Below, piece after piece: positions 52,587-61,681 of a stretch of 64,000 nt of DNA. Under the pieces are notes generated by a model, which saw only the letters and a list, made by a program, of their open reading frames with translations, ran no database searches and was not told the DNA's origin. Within the stretch, counting starts at the first letter, position 1, and every line of letters starts with the position of its first letter. The position numbers were made by a program, and so were the translations under genes. The stretch comes from Chryseobacterium fluminis. GTDB taxonomy: Bacteria; Bacteroidota; Bacteroidia; Flavobacteriales; Weeksellaceae. The stretch spans positions 1,612,001 through 1,676,000 of the forward strand of contig NZ_CP111121.1 in assembly GCF_026314945.1 (NCBI RefSeq). The letters are read 5' to 3'.

Positions 52587-54344
52587 ATGAATAAAAACAC
52601 TCCTCTAAATACAGGGATGCACCCTGATCTGAAAACTGAAGTCGCCATTATTGGTGCAGGAACTTCGGGATTATATTCTGCCTTTCGTCTTGTAACCGAT
52701 AAAAAGTTTGAGGCTCATGAAGTACAGATTTTCGATATGAATGATAAGCTGGGCGGAAGACTGGAGTCTGTGATTCTGCCGGGAATGAATTTCTGGGGCG
52801 AGTTGGGCGGTATGCGCTATCTGACCTCACAGGAAATCGTAACGAATTTAATTGAGGGCTATCCCTCTTCCGAAGATCCGACAACACGTATTCCTGTTCT
52901 GAAAGACATTATGACTCCCATTCCTTTTCCAATGGGGGATCCTGAAAAACTTCTTATGTACCTCAGAAAAGAGCGTTTCAAACAGAGTGACTGGAATTCT
53001 GCCGAGGGCGAACATAAAAAACTCATCACCCGGTATTATCTTAATGAAGGTGATGTAGGCTACAGTTCGGATCAGTTATTTAATAAAATTATTCACGATG
53101 TACTGATGGCAGACGCCTGGGTGGCTTCAACTTACGGGAGCAAAATTAAAGGTTCTTCTCCCCTGGATTATTCTTTTGAGCTGGATAGCAGAGATTGGGA
53201 CAACATTAAACCTAAACTCATCTATAATTTTCCTAACTCTCCTTATGACGGACGTAAAGTAAATGATATCGGTTTCTGGAATCTGATCAAAGATCAGGTT
53301 TCACAGGAAGGATACCAGTTTCTGGCCAATGCCGGTGGATACTACTCAAATACTATCAACTGGAATTCTGCGGAAGCCTTTCCTTATATGGTGGGAGATT
53401 TCTCCGCAGATACCCAATATAAAACCATTGAGGAAGGCTACGACAGTATCGCTTATGCCATTGCTAATGCTTATATGGAACATAACGGAGCATGCATCTG
53501 GTCTGAAAATAAATTACTGACCTTTACCAAAGATTATTCGCTCAACGCCTCTCACAAATATCATCTGACTTTTCTGAATCTTAAAACCAATAAGCAGTGG
53601 AAAGTCTTTGCCAATCACCTTATTCTTGCAATGCCGAGAAAATCACTGGAGCTTTTGGATCAGAACAACTTCTTTTTTAACGCTGATCTTAATTCTACGC
53701 TTCATTACAACATGAGTTCCGTTATCATGGAGCCTGCTTTTAAAATTTTAATGGGCTTTAAATACCCCTGGTGGAAAGAATTGGGTATTGATTCCGGACA
53801 TTCTATCACCGATTTACCGATGAGGCAATGCTACTACTTCGGAACAGACCCTGAAACCAATAATTCCATGCTGCTGGGAAGCTACGGAGATATGGAAACG
53901 GAAACATTCTGGAAGGCTCTTACCGATGATAATGTGCTTTTCGAAGTAAAACCTGCCAAATCGGCATCGCTTACAGAACTGCACGAGCTGGATAATGTAC
54001 AGGCGACAAAATTAATGGTGAATGAATTGATGAATCAGCTGCGCGAACTTCACGGCGATCAGGTCACCATTCCTGAACCGTATGTGACGTATTTCAGAGA
54101 CTGGACAGAAGATCCTTTCGGAGCCGGATATCACGCCTGGAAAGCCGGGTACTCCGTTCAAGACGTCATGACGTACATGAGAAAACCGGCAGTGGATGAG
54201 CAAATCCATATCTGTGGTGAAGCTTACTCTGATCAGCAGGGCTGGGTGGAAGGAGCTTTCTGTGAAGCTGAAAAAATGCTGAGGGAATATTTCGGCCTTA
54301 CATGTCCTTACTGGCTGAGCGAGAAGTATTACCTCGGATGGTAA
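52587..54344 (+). CDS. Flavin amine oxidase (monoamine/L-amino-acid oxidase-like)
   Basis: A 585-residue flavoprotein of the amine oxidase group: N-terminal VAIIGAGTSGLYSAFRLV, then DMNDKLGGRLESV (GGR motif), WGELGGMRY, and a C-terminal HICGEAYSDQQGWVEGAFCEAEKML FAD-binding region. Family members oxidise primary amines or L-amino acids to imines plus hydrogen peroxide. No signal peptide. It lies in an operon with the DAO-type oxidase and is followed by a terminator. Substrate not predictable; an L-amino acid oxidase with antibacterial peroxide production is one possibility. Confidence 0.83.
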   Translation: MNKNTPLNTGMHPDLKTEVAIIGAGTSGLYSAFRLVTDKKFEAHEVQIFDMNDKLGGRLESVILPGMNFWGELGGMRYLTSQEIVTNLIEGYPSSEDPTTRIPVLKDIMTPIPFPMGDPEKLLMYLRKERFKQSDWNSAEGEHKKLITRYYLNEGDVGYSSDQLFNKIIHDVLMADAWVASTYGSKIKGSSPLDYSFELDSRDWDNIKPKLIYNFPNSPYDGRKVNDIGFWNLIKDQVSQEGYQFLANAGGYYSNTINWNSAEAFPYMVGDFSADTQYKTIEEGYDSIAYAIANAYMEHNGACIWSENKLLTFTKDYSLNASHKYHLTFLNLKTNKQWKVFANHLILAMPRKSLELLDQNNFFFNADLNSTLHYNMSSVIMEPAFKILMGFKYPWWKELGIDSGHSITDLPMRQCYYFGTDPETNNSMLLGSYGDMETETFWKALTDDNVLFEVKPAKSASLTELHELDNVQATKLMVNELMNQLRELHGDQVTIPEPYVTYFRDWTEDPFGAGYHAWKAGYSVQDVMTYMRKPAVDEQIHICGEAYSDQQGWVEGAFCEAEKMLREYFGLTCPYWLSEKYYLGW

Positions 54345-54366
54345 TCCTGAAATAAGTATATAAATG

Positions 54367-54396
54367 CGACCCGCCATTAAAGCGGGTCGGTTTATT
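54367..54396 (+). terminator. Terminator of the flavin oxidase operon
   Basis: CGACCCGC and GCGGGTCG form an 8-bp GC-rich stem around CATTAAA, followed by GTTTATT. It lies 23 bases past the stop codon. Confidence 0.75.
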
Positions 54397-54489
54397 GGGT
54401 CATGTACCTTCTAAAATATTTTTTATTCCTGATTGATATACCTTCAAAGATTTGAAATCAAATTTAGCTGATCTTCTTCTGTTGTTACG

Positions 54490-54497
54490 TACTTTTG
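54490..54497 (+). promoter_or_regulatory. -7 box (TACTTTTG) of the DUF1826 gene
   Basis: TACTTTTG is an exact TAnnTTTG match, 21 bases before the ATG at 54518. No good TTTG at -33 and no ACTCTAC word, so it is not the bipartite promoter of the neighbours. Confidence 0.5.
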
Positions 54498-54517
54498 CAG
54501 GAAGTTAAACCTTTATT

Positions 54518-55216
54518 ATGGACCCTATATTTTCCGAAAGCCATCAGGTTGGAGTGGTATCCGGCTTTTACGAATTGGTAAATACTCCCTTCCAGGACAG
54601 TACCAATGCATTATGCTGGTATAGAAATTTACAGGGTGATTTTAAAGAAATTGTTTCTCAGTTGACGTTAAAAGAGAATATTACCGAAGTCTCTATGGAG
54701 GATCTGTTAGCGTTAAAACTTTCAGCAGAAGGGGATAAAGCAAGAGAAATCATCTTAAATGATCTGCGCTTATTAACGGATTCCGGGGCACTGCCCTCTC
54801 TTAATTTACTCAAAAATTATGAGCGGGATGAGGAATTCGACTTCATTGCTACGGATGTTTATTCTTATCATGTCGACCGCTCTCCTGTGGGAACAGATAC
54901 TTTTTTATGTACCTATTACGGAGCCGCCAGCGATATTATTCCCAATGATCAGGTGGACCAGAAAATCCTGATTCCGGAAATCCGGAAAAAACTCAGAGAA
55001 CTGCATCATGGGCCGGAAGCAGAATTTGAAAATTTCCTGAAAGATTGTTTTTTCGACCTGCATTATCAGCCAAAACCCAATGCTCAACCCATAAACCTGG
55101 GATGCGGTCATCTGTGGAGATTGGCTGTAGATCATCCGCAACAGAACGTTTTGCCGTGCGTTCATCGTGCGCCGGCGGAAAATGCCGGCGAATACCGATT
55201 ATTGCTCATTTGCTGA
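54518..55216 (+). CDS. DUF1826-family protein
   Basis: A 232-residue protein with the pattern I associate with DUF1826: YSYHVDRSPVGTDTFLCTYYGAASDII in the middle and CVHRAPAENAGEYRLLLIC at the C-terminus. Conserved His, Cys and Arg residues (HVDR, LGCGH, CVHR) suggest metal or substrate binding. Function is unknown; some members lie near metal-homeostasis genes. It has its own promoter box and is monocistronic. Confidence 0.75.
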   Translation: MDPIFSESHQVGVVSGFYELVNTPFQDSTNALCWYRNLQGDFKEIVSQLTLKENITEVSMEDLLALKLSAEGDKAREIILNDLRLLTDSGALPSLNLLKNYERDEEFDFIATDVYSYHVDRSPVGTDTFLCTYYGAASDIIPNDQVDQKILIPEIRKKLRELHHGPEAEFENFLKDCFFDLHYQPKPNAQPINLGCGHLWRLAVDHPQQNVLPCVHRAPAENAGEYRLLLIC

Positions 55217-55519
55217 TAAAATAATGTAATCGCCTTTTCACCCCGAAACTATATTTTTCAAAATATTTTTAACTGATTCTTCGAAATTTTTCACATTATC
55301 TTTCGGATGAATGCATACTCTTTGATTCATTGTATCAGGATGACGATACTACAGTTAATTGTATGCCTTAAAACTATGTGATTATAGGTTAATTCATTAA
55401 TAATTAATAGAATTTGGCGTAAATTTTGAGCCTTATAATACTATGAAGTTATTATTATTTCTAAAGACTACTACCCTGCTTCATTATTAAAATTAATGTT
55501 AAATGTCAAATGTTTTAAA
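55217..55519. other. Intergenic region before the GH97 gene
   Basis: About 300 AT-rich bases. A possible promoter is TTTG at about 55413 followed by TAAATTTTG, close to but not exactly the consensus. No repeats or hairpins of note. Confidence 0.4.
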
Positions 55520-57688
55520 ATGAAAAAATGTACGATCGCAGTATTTCTGTTCCTGACAGCACATTCAGTTCTGTATTCGCAATCGCTGAAATCGCCGGAC
55601 GGAAAGTTTGAAATGAATTTTGAGCTTAAGCAGGGAATTCCTTATTATCACTTAAAATACAATGGCGATACCGTAGTTGAAGACTCTAAAATGGGATTGA
55701 GACTTTTCAGGAATGATTCAGCGGTAAAGATGTCTTCAGAAATGATACAATCTCAGGATTCATCCTTTGATCTCAACAACGGTTTTACAAAAACAGATGA
55801 AAAACGGAATTCGAAAAATGAAATCTGGCAGCCTGTTTTAGGGGAAAAGAAAAATTATATTAACCATTACAACGAATTAGCGGTACAACTTACTCAAGCT
55901 TCTTCCGATCGGCATATCATTATTAAATTCAGATTATTTGATGACGGTCTGGCCTTCAGGTATGAATTTCCACAGCAGAAAAACCTGAATTATTTCACCA
56001 TCCGGGAAGAAGATTCCGAAATTGATTTTCCTTCTGATATGAAAGCCTGGTGGATCGTCGGTGATTATGATTCTCAGGAATATCCTTACCAGGAAACAAA
56101 AATTTCTGAAATTCCGGGAAGATGGGACCAGGCCTGGGATAAGCATTCTTCTCAGACGCTGATAAAAAATGCAGTTCAGACGTCGCTGATGCTTAAAAAA
56201 GAAGGAAAAAATCCTTTATACATCAATGTTGCCGAGGCCGCAGTATTAGATTATCCCGCCTCCAATCTGGATGTGGATGCGGTGAATTTTAAATTTAAAA
56301 CTCATCTTACACCTGATAAGCAGGGCGCCAAAGGATATATCCAGACTTCTTCAGTGTCCCCGTGGCGAACGATTATTGTTTCTCCGAAAGCGGAAATAGT
56401 CATGGATTCGAAAATGCTTTTTAACCTGAACGAACCGACAAGATACACCGATACTTCATATATCCATCCCACAAAATACATGGGCGTATGGTGGGAAATG
56501 ATCATCGGGAAGTCACAGTGGGCTTACGGTACACCGAAATCCAATGTCCGGATCGGCGAGACGGATTTTTCAAAACTGACTCCCAACGGAAAACACGGTG
56601 CCAACAATACAAAAGTTAAGGAGTACATCGATTTTGCTTCTGAAAACGGTTTTCAGGGACTGTTGATCGAAGGATGGAATGTCGGCTGGGAGGATTGGTC
56701 CAACCATTCAAAGGAGTTTGTCTTTGATTTTATTACTCCTTATCCGGATTTTGATATTAAAATGTTAAATGACTATGCACATTCTAAAGGGATCAAACTG
56801 ATGATGCACCATGAAACTTCCGCTTCCGCAACAAACTATGAAAGATGGGCAGATAAAGCATTCCAGCTGATGAACACCTACGGCTATGATGCCGTAAAGA
56901 CAGGATATGTCGGCGACATTATTCCCCGTGGTGAACATCACTACTCGCAGTGGACCATCAACCATTATTACAGAATTGTCGAAAAGGCTCATGAATATAA
57001 GATTATGATCAATTCCCATGAATCTGTACGGCCGGGAGGTGAAAGCAGAACCTATCCAAACTGGGTTTCTGCCGAAGCTGCACGCGGGACGGAACACGAA
57101 GCCTTCCTGGGAAATAACCCTGATCATCAGACGATTCTCCCTTTTACAAGATGGATTGGCGGCTCGATGGACTATACACCGGGGATTTTCCAGACAAAAT
57201 TAAATTACTATTTTCCTGGCGATAAGCGCTTTGTAAAAACCACGCTGGCAAAACAACTGGCCCTATATGTGGTGATGTATATGCCTGTTCAGATGGCAGC
57301 GGATCTGCCGGAAAACTACAGAAGACATATGGATGCGTTTCAGTTTATCAAAGATGTGGCTGCCGATTGGGATGACACCAAAATCCTGGCCGCAGAACCC
57401 GGTGATTATATTATCACAGCGAGAAAAGCAAAAAATACAGACCACTGGTTTTTAGGAGGCATCACCGACGAAAATAAACGGGAGTATGCTGTAAATTTCT
57501 CATTTCTTGACAGTGGCAAAAGGTATGAAGCCACCATCTATGAAGACGGAAAAGACGCAGATTATATAAACAATCCTAAAAGTTATCATATCTATAAAAA
57601 ACAAATTACGAACCGGTCAAAGATAAAATTTAAAATGGCAAGAAGCGGCGGATTTGCGGTCACTATAAAACCTCTGACTGAACACTGA
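55520..57688 (+). CDS. GH97 alpha-glucosidase / alpha-galactosidase (SusB-like), secreted
   Basis: A 722-residue glycoside hydrolase 97. The start at 55520 (MKKCTIAVFLFLTAHS) is preferred because it begins the signal peptide directly (cleavage near SVLYSQ). An N-terminal beta-sandwich is followed by a TIM barrel with GLLIEGWNVGWEDW, MMHHETSASATNYERW, KTGYVGD, INSHESVRPGG and RGTEHEAF. The HHE and SHE acids point to the inverting alpha-glucosidase (SusB) branch, not the retaining galactosidase branch. It would release glucose from starch-type oligosaccharides in the periplasm. No susCD pair adjacent. Confidence 0.88.
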   Translation: MKKCTIAVFLFLTAHSVLYSQSLKSPDGKFEMNFELKQGIPYYHLKYNGDTVVEDSKMGLRLFRNDSAVKMSSEMIQSQDSSFDLNNGFTKTDEKRNSKNEIWQPVLGEKKNYINHYNELAVQLTQASSDRHIIIKFRLFDDGLAFRYEFPQQKNLNYFTIREEDSEIDFPSDMKAWWIVGDYDSQEYPYQETKISEIPGRWDQAWDKHSSQTLIKNAVQTSLMLKKEGKNPLYINVAEAAVLDYPASNLDVDAVNFKFKTHLTPDKQGAKGYIQTSSVSPWRTIIVSPKAEIVMDSKMLFNLNEPTRYTDTSYIHPTKYMGVWWEMIIGKSQWAYGTPKSNVRIGETDFSKLTPNGKHGANNTKVKEYIDFASENGFQGLLIEGWNVGWEDWSNHSKEFVFDFITPYPDFDIKMLNDYAHSKGIKLMMHHETSASATNYERWADKAFQLMNTYGYDAVKTGYVGDIIPRGEHHYSQWTINHYYRIVEKAHEYKIMINSHESVRPGGESRTYPNWVSAEAARGTEHEAFLGNNPDHQTILPFTRWIGGSMDYTPGIFQTKLNYYFPGDKRFVKTTLAKQLALYVVMYMPVQMAADLPENYRRHMDAFQFIKDVAADWDDTKILAAEPGDYIITARKAKNTDHWFLGGITDENKREYAVNFSFLDSGKRYEATIYEDGKDADYINNPKSYHIYKKQITNRSKIKFKMARSGGFAVTIKPLTEH

Positions 57689-57714
57689 TTATACAGACTT
57701 CCGGAAACACAAAA

Positions 57715-57743
57715 AATCCCTGTCTGAAACAGGGATTCGTTTT
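57715..57743. terminator. Terminator between GH97 and DUF4142 genes
   Basis: AATCCCTGT and ACAGGGATT form a 9-bp stem around a 5-base loop, followed by CGTTTTTT on the plus strand and preceded by a run of A (T on the minus strand). It can serve both convergent genes. Confidence 0.85.
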
Positions 57744-57770
57744 TTAATAATATTGCAATGATATTATTAA

Positions 57771-58388
57771 TTATTTCACTGCAGCCTTTGTTTTTTCTGA
57801 CTCCATTAAGTGGTGTTCCAGTGCCGGAAGTGTTTTGCCGGCAAAAGATTTAAGGGAAGCATCACCTCCTGAAGAAGATTCTTTCTTAAATTCTTCAATT
57901 GCCTTTTTATGATCTGTTACCATAACATCTGCAAAAGCACGGTCAAAATCTGCACCTTTTTTGGCTTTCAGATCATCATATGTTTTTTGCTGCTCTGCAC
58001 TTACGCTTGTTGGCAACGTGTATCCTGCTGTTGATGCCCAGCTTTTCAGCTCGTCATTGGCTTTGGTATGATCTTTTACCATCATTGCACCCAGTGTTTT
58101 TACAGAAGCATTAGTACCGTTAGTAGAAGCAAGCTCACCGAGCATTACTTCAGCCATTCCGGACATGGCTGCCTTATCTGCAAATTTTTTGTCCTGATCA
58201 TTCAGTGTGGCTGAGGTTGCATTCGCAGTAGTAGCTGTAGCTGCTGTAGAATCAGTAGGTGTAGCATTCATTGCTGTATCAGAAGATACGGCTGTACTGT
58301 CAGCATCATTATTGACATTAGTGGTTTCTTTTTTCTCACATGACATTAAAGCGCCCACTGCAAGAAGTGTTAGGATTGAATTTTTCAT
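57771..58388 (-). CDS. DUF4142 lipoprotein
   Basis: A 205-residue lipoprotein (LTLLAVGALMSC, Cys17) with an Asp/Thr/Ala-rich linker (TDSTAATATTANAT) and a DUF4142 four-helix domain (DQDKKFADKAAMSGMAEVMLGE, VKTLGAMMVKDHTKANDEL, FDRAFADVMVTDHKKAIEEF). The fold resembles ferritin-like helical bundles; the HxxxxxxF-type pairs are typical of the family, whose function is unknown, perhaps envelope stress. It is monocistronic. Confidence 0.9.
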   Translation of the reverse strand: MKNSILTLLAVGALMSCEKKETTNVNNDADSTAVSSDTAMNATPTDSTAATATTANATSATLNDQDKKFADKAAMSGMAEVMLGELASTNGTNASVKTLGAMMVKDHTKANDELKSWASTAGYTLPTSVSAEQQKTYDDLKAKKGADFDRAFADVMVTDHKKAIEEFKKESSSGGDASLKSFAGKTLPALEHHLMESEKTKAAVK

Positions 58389-58919
58389 AATATTATTTTA
58401 AAATGTATTTGGTAAGATCTTATTTTCTGCAGAATCATTTCGGATCATTTACATAAAGATTCCGGTAAGCTATGATACTTTTATTTTGTTACATCATTTA
58501 TCCATACTGCATTGGTAAACTTATTGTCAATACTCATGATTCGTTATAGGTATTCCCGGATTGTCTTGTTCTCTACAATTATTCCGTTAGCTATACCCAT
58601 ACTCATTAATTTCTGATCAATAGTTAATACGTGATGAATTTAAACAATGATTATACCAAAATTTAATCTTTATATGCAATTTAAAGTAAAATATTCTTAT
58701 CATCATCAAATACTTATGCAAAATTTCATAAAATATTTCATATTTACCTGTTGTGCTTTTCAAAATGATGGATTAACGAGCTTTCCCATCAAAGAAAACA
58801 GATTCGCTTTGTTAAAGGAAATCCATCAATGAGCAATCGTTTATGGTATTCCAACAGATTCAACAGCTGTTTATCATCTGCCAGGTAAAATGTACAATGG
58901 CGGTTTGTATGTTTCTGTA
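58389..58919. other. Intergenic gap without a supported gene
   Basis: About 530 bases upstream of the DUF4142 gene. A 61-codon plus-strand frame (58647-58832) has no ribosome site or family likeness and is judged chance. No hairpin or repeat of note. The DUF4142 promoter must lie near 58400-58450, but no exact box was found. Confidence 0.5.
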
Positions 58920-59522
58920 CTAAACCGATTGAATTATCTGGTTCAATGGTAAGCGTGATTTCGGCAGAGAATCGGGATGGCTCTGATCATTTGGATCGGC
59001 ATAGCCCACCGTTACAGCAAATAACGGAGAACACCCGTCCGGGGGTAATATTTCTTTATACGCCAGGCGGTTAATCCCTTCCATTGGAGTCGCATCGAGC
59101 CCCATACTTATGCAGGCACTCAGAAAGTAACCCAAGGAAAGATAGACCTGACTTTCCATCCATGATTTTACGGCAGCTTCACCCTTCGACTTTATCATCG
59201 GTTCATAAAAACCTTTTACCCATGCTTCGGGAAGAACGGAGAGATTTGTTTTTTCAAAATGATCAATATCATCGATAACACTGAAAACAACCAGGAGCCC
59301 GACATCGTTCACTGACTTTTCATTCGTATAAGACTGGGCTGCCAGTGCTTCTTTTACCGTTTCGTCTGTCACGAAGGTAAATTTCCAGGGCTGACTATTG
59401 ATGGAAGACGGGCTCAGATGTAGTATTTCTTTAAGTTCCCCAATCTGCGCTGAAGAAATTTTCCTGGCCGGATCATATTTTTTGGTTGCATACCGGCGCT
59501 TGGCAAGGTCTAAAAAATTCAT
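58920..59522 (-). CDS. Oxygen-insensitive nitroreductase (NfsB-like)
   Basis: A 200-residue FMN-dependent nitroreductase-family protein. N-terminal RRYATKKYDPARKISS and LSPSSINSQPWKF carry FMN-binding positions, and GLDATPMEGIN with the C-terminal LPKSRLPLNQII are typical of NfsB. It would reduce nitro compounds or quinones with NAD(P)H in the cytoplasm. It is divergent from an HxlR regulator gene (59618), a common arrangement in which the regulator controls the reductase. Confidence 0.9.
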   Translation of the reverse strand: MNFLDLAKRRYATKKYDPARKISSAQIGELKEILHLSPSSINSQPWKFTFVTDETVKEALAAQSYTNEKSVNDVGLLVVFSVIDDIDHFEKTNLSVLPEAWVKGFYEPMIKSKGEAAVKSWMESQVYLSLGYFLSACISMGLDATPMEGINRLAYKEILPPDGCSPLFAVTVGYADPNDQSHPDSLPKSRLPLNQIIQSV

Positions 59523-59617
59523 AACTGTAAAATTTTAATTATACTATACTTTTTAATGTTGCAAAACTAAGTATAGTGATCTATCTTTGCAATACCGGCT
59601 AAAAATGATAGTAACAG

Positions 59618-59964
59618 ATGTATCGTATCAATAACAAACATTACCCCTGCAGCACCAGCCTGACCATGAAATACATAGGAGGAAAATGGAAAGCTGTCAT
59701 CCTTATCCATCTCATAGAAAAAAAAGATATAGTGAATTAAGGAGGGAATGTCCCGTCATCACTGAACGGACCTTAAGTCTGCAGTTGAAAGAAATGGAAG
59801 AGGACGGCCTGATCAAGCGTACCGTTCACACCAGCAAGCCTCCGCTAAAAGTAGATTATGAATTAACGGAATTCGGAAAGACCTTAATTCCGCTGCTTCA
59901 TGCCATCTCTGAATGGGGAGATGAAGTAGCTGCGGCAGATGAACGCATAAAGTCGGTCCCCTAA
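59618..59964 (+). pseudogene. HxlR-family transcriptional regulator, frameshifted
   Basis: The first frame, from ATG 59618, reads YPCSTSLTMKYIGGKWKAVILIHLIEKK, the N-terminus of an HxlR winged helix with its leading Cys. It breaks at a run of eight A (59718-59725). The second frame continues with RYSELRRECPVITERTLSLQLKEMEEDGLI and the wing to the stop at 59964. One more A would join them in frame. The regulator is probably for the divergent nitroreductase. Sequencing error in the A run, or true inactivation, cannot be told apart here. Confidence 0.8.
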
Positions 59965-60179
59965 GTCCGACCGTTTCAGATTCTATCCGTATTAAAAGTC
60001 TCTTCATCCCATAATAAATTGGCGTGCAGTAACTTAGTGGTTGCAAACAAATATTCTCTGAACATTATACCATCTGTAGCATTATTTTTGTAAATGTTGT
60101 AGATACAGCAGCAGAGATTATTGTATCATGCGCTGAGGTGCTGTCTATTTATTCCTCATATATCGATATCTACTAACAA

Positions 60180-61073
60180 ATGACTGACAATCGTAAATCA
60201 ATTTACAGTGCACTTGCTGCCAATCTGTTAATTGCATTAACAAAGTTTATTGCGGGAGCATTTACCAATAGCTCTTCCATGATCTCTGAAGGTATTCATT
60301 CCACTGTGGATACGACCAACCAGCTGTTACTTTTATATGGATTGAAAAGAAGCAGAAAAGCACCGGACGAATTTCATCCTTTCGGATATGGCAAGGAACT
60401 TTATTTCTGGTCTTTTGTCGTCTCTATTCTGATCTTCGGTCTGGGCGGTGCTTTATCGGTTTACCAAGGTGTTTTGCACATGATAGAACCTGAGGTGATG
60501 AAAGATCCTTTCTGGAACTATATCGTATTATTCCTTTCGCTTATTTTTGAGGGAACCTCTCTATTTATTGCTGTCAAAGAATTTAATAAAACCAGAAACG
60601 GCATGCGATGGTGGGATGCCATTATAAAGAGCAAGGACCCTTCCAGTTTTCTTGTTGTTTTTGAAGATGGGGCGGCAGTGGCCGGTTTGATCATTGTTAT
60701 GATTCTGATGGGAATCAGCCATTCTTTTGGAATCCCGGAATTAGACGGGCTCGCCTCGGTAATGGTAGGGCTGATTCTGGTTTTCGTATCTTTTATCCTG
60801 GCCAGGGAAAGCCGGAGCTTACTGATGGGAGAAGGAATAGCTCCTGAAACAAGACAAAAGATTGCCAGACTGGCAGAAAAAGATGAGTCGGTCGTCAGAA
60901 CAAAAAGTATTTTATCTACGTATCAGTCACCGGAAGAAGTCATTCTGATGCTGATCATAGATTTCAAAGATCATCTGGATACAGAAGAAATCACTGAAGG
61001 GATACACCGGATACGGGAGCATATAAAAGCCGAATTCCCTTTGGTCCGGTTTGTTATTATTCAGCCTGAATAA
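60180..61073 (+). CDS. Cation diffusion facilitator (CDF) transporter
   Basis: A 297-residue CDF protein with about six hydrophobic segments. TM2 holds EGIHSTVDTTNQ, with the metal-binding H and D of the family, followed by the conserved HPFGYGKELYFWSF loop. TM5 holds FEDGAAVAGL with the acidic position. A C-terminal cytoplasmic domain follows (IIDFKDHLDTEEITEGIHRIREHI). Family members export Zn, Mn or Fe by exchange with protons. The HPFGYGKE/EDGAA pattern is of the SLC30A9-like branch. Metal not determined. Confidence 0.88.
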   Translation: MTDNRKSIYSALAANLLIALTKFIAGAFTNSSSMISEGIHSTVDTTNQLLLLYGLKRSRKAPDEFHPFGYGKELYFWSFVVSILIFGLGGALSVYQGVLHMIEPEVMKDPFWNYIVLFLSLIFEGTSLFIAVKEFNKTRNGMRWWDAIIKSKDPSSFLVVFEDGAAVAGLIIVMILMGISHSFGIPELDGLASVMVGLILVFVSFILARESRSLLMGEGIAPETRQKIARLAEKDESVVRTKSILSTYQSPEEVILMLIIDFKDHLDTEEITEGIHRIREHIKAEFPLVRFVIIQPE

Positions 61074-61266
61074 TTGATCAGTTTTAATATCATCATTATA
61101 TGCTAGTATAAATCAGTCGTGCCTGTCAGGTATGATTCTCAGACATTCCGCAATATTTATAAAATAATCAGAAAATTTTTATCAGGTATACTATTTGATT
61201 GATATTTTTGGGTGGGAGCCGAATGCTCCGCTCTCTTTCGATGTTATACACTTAAAATCAAAAATC

Positions 61267-61467
61267 ATGTTGAAAAAAGGAGATCATGTTAAATGGAAAT
61301 TCAGGTTTGGAGAAACCCATGGAATCATCACCAGGGTTCACACGAGTGATTTTACCTTTATGCAGAAACAGCGCAGAGCTTCTGAAGAAAGCCCGCAGTA
61401 TGAGGTTATGAGTGAAAAAACCGGGAAATCCGCAGTGCATAAGGAAGAAGCATTAAAGAAAATATAA
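61267..61467 (+). CDS. DUF2945 (HVA1-like) small protein
   Basis: A 66-residue protein. The start at 61267 (MLKKGDHVKWKFRFG) is preferred to the upstream ATG-like start at 61195, because the family begins with the KGDxVxW strand. The C-terminus RASEESPQYEVMSEKTGKSAVHKEEALKKI is the hallmark DUF2945 ending. Small TUDOR-like fold; function unknown. Confidence 0.88.
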   Translation: MLKKGDHVKWKFRFGETHGIITRVHTSDFTFMQKQRRASEESPQYEVMSEKTGKSAVHKEEALKKI

Positions 61468-61681
61468 TCCGAAAACCTGCAGAAAATCGGTTACCAGGTG
61501 TGCAGTCTTCACTTTGAGTGTCTGTGATAGGTTGATTCATTACATATGAGCCTGGCATCAGTATTTTATCCGGAAACTATAATTAGAGATAGTCTGGAAC
61601 AGCTGCAAATTCTGTACTTTTTTAAATCAAGCGGTGTCACTACTCTCCCCTGAGTAATGACAACCAGCTCTCATTTATAGA

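Noticed and set aside
58647-58832. 61-codon plus-strand open frame
   Set aside because: No ribosome-binding site, family likeness or neighbour logic; codon use looks random.
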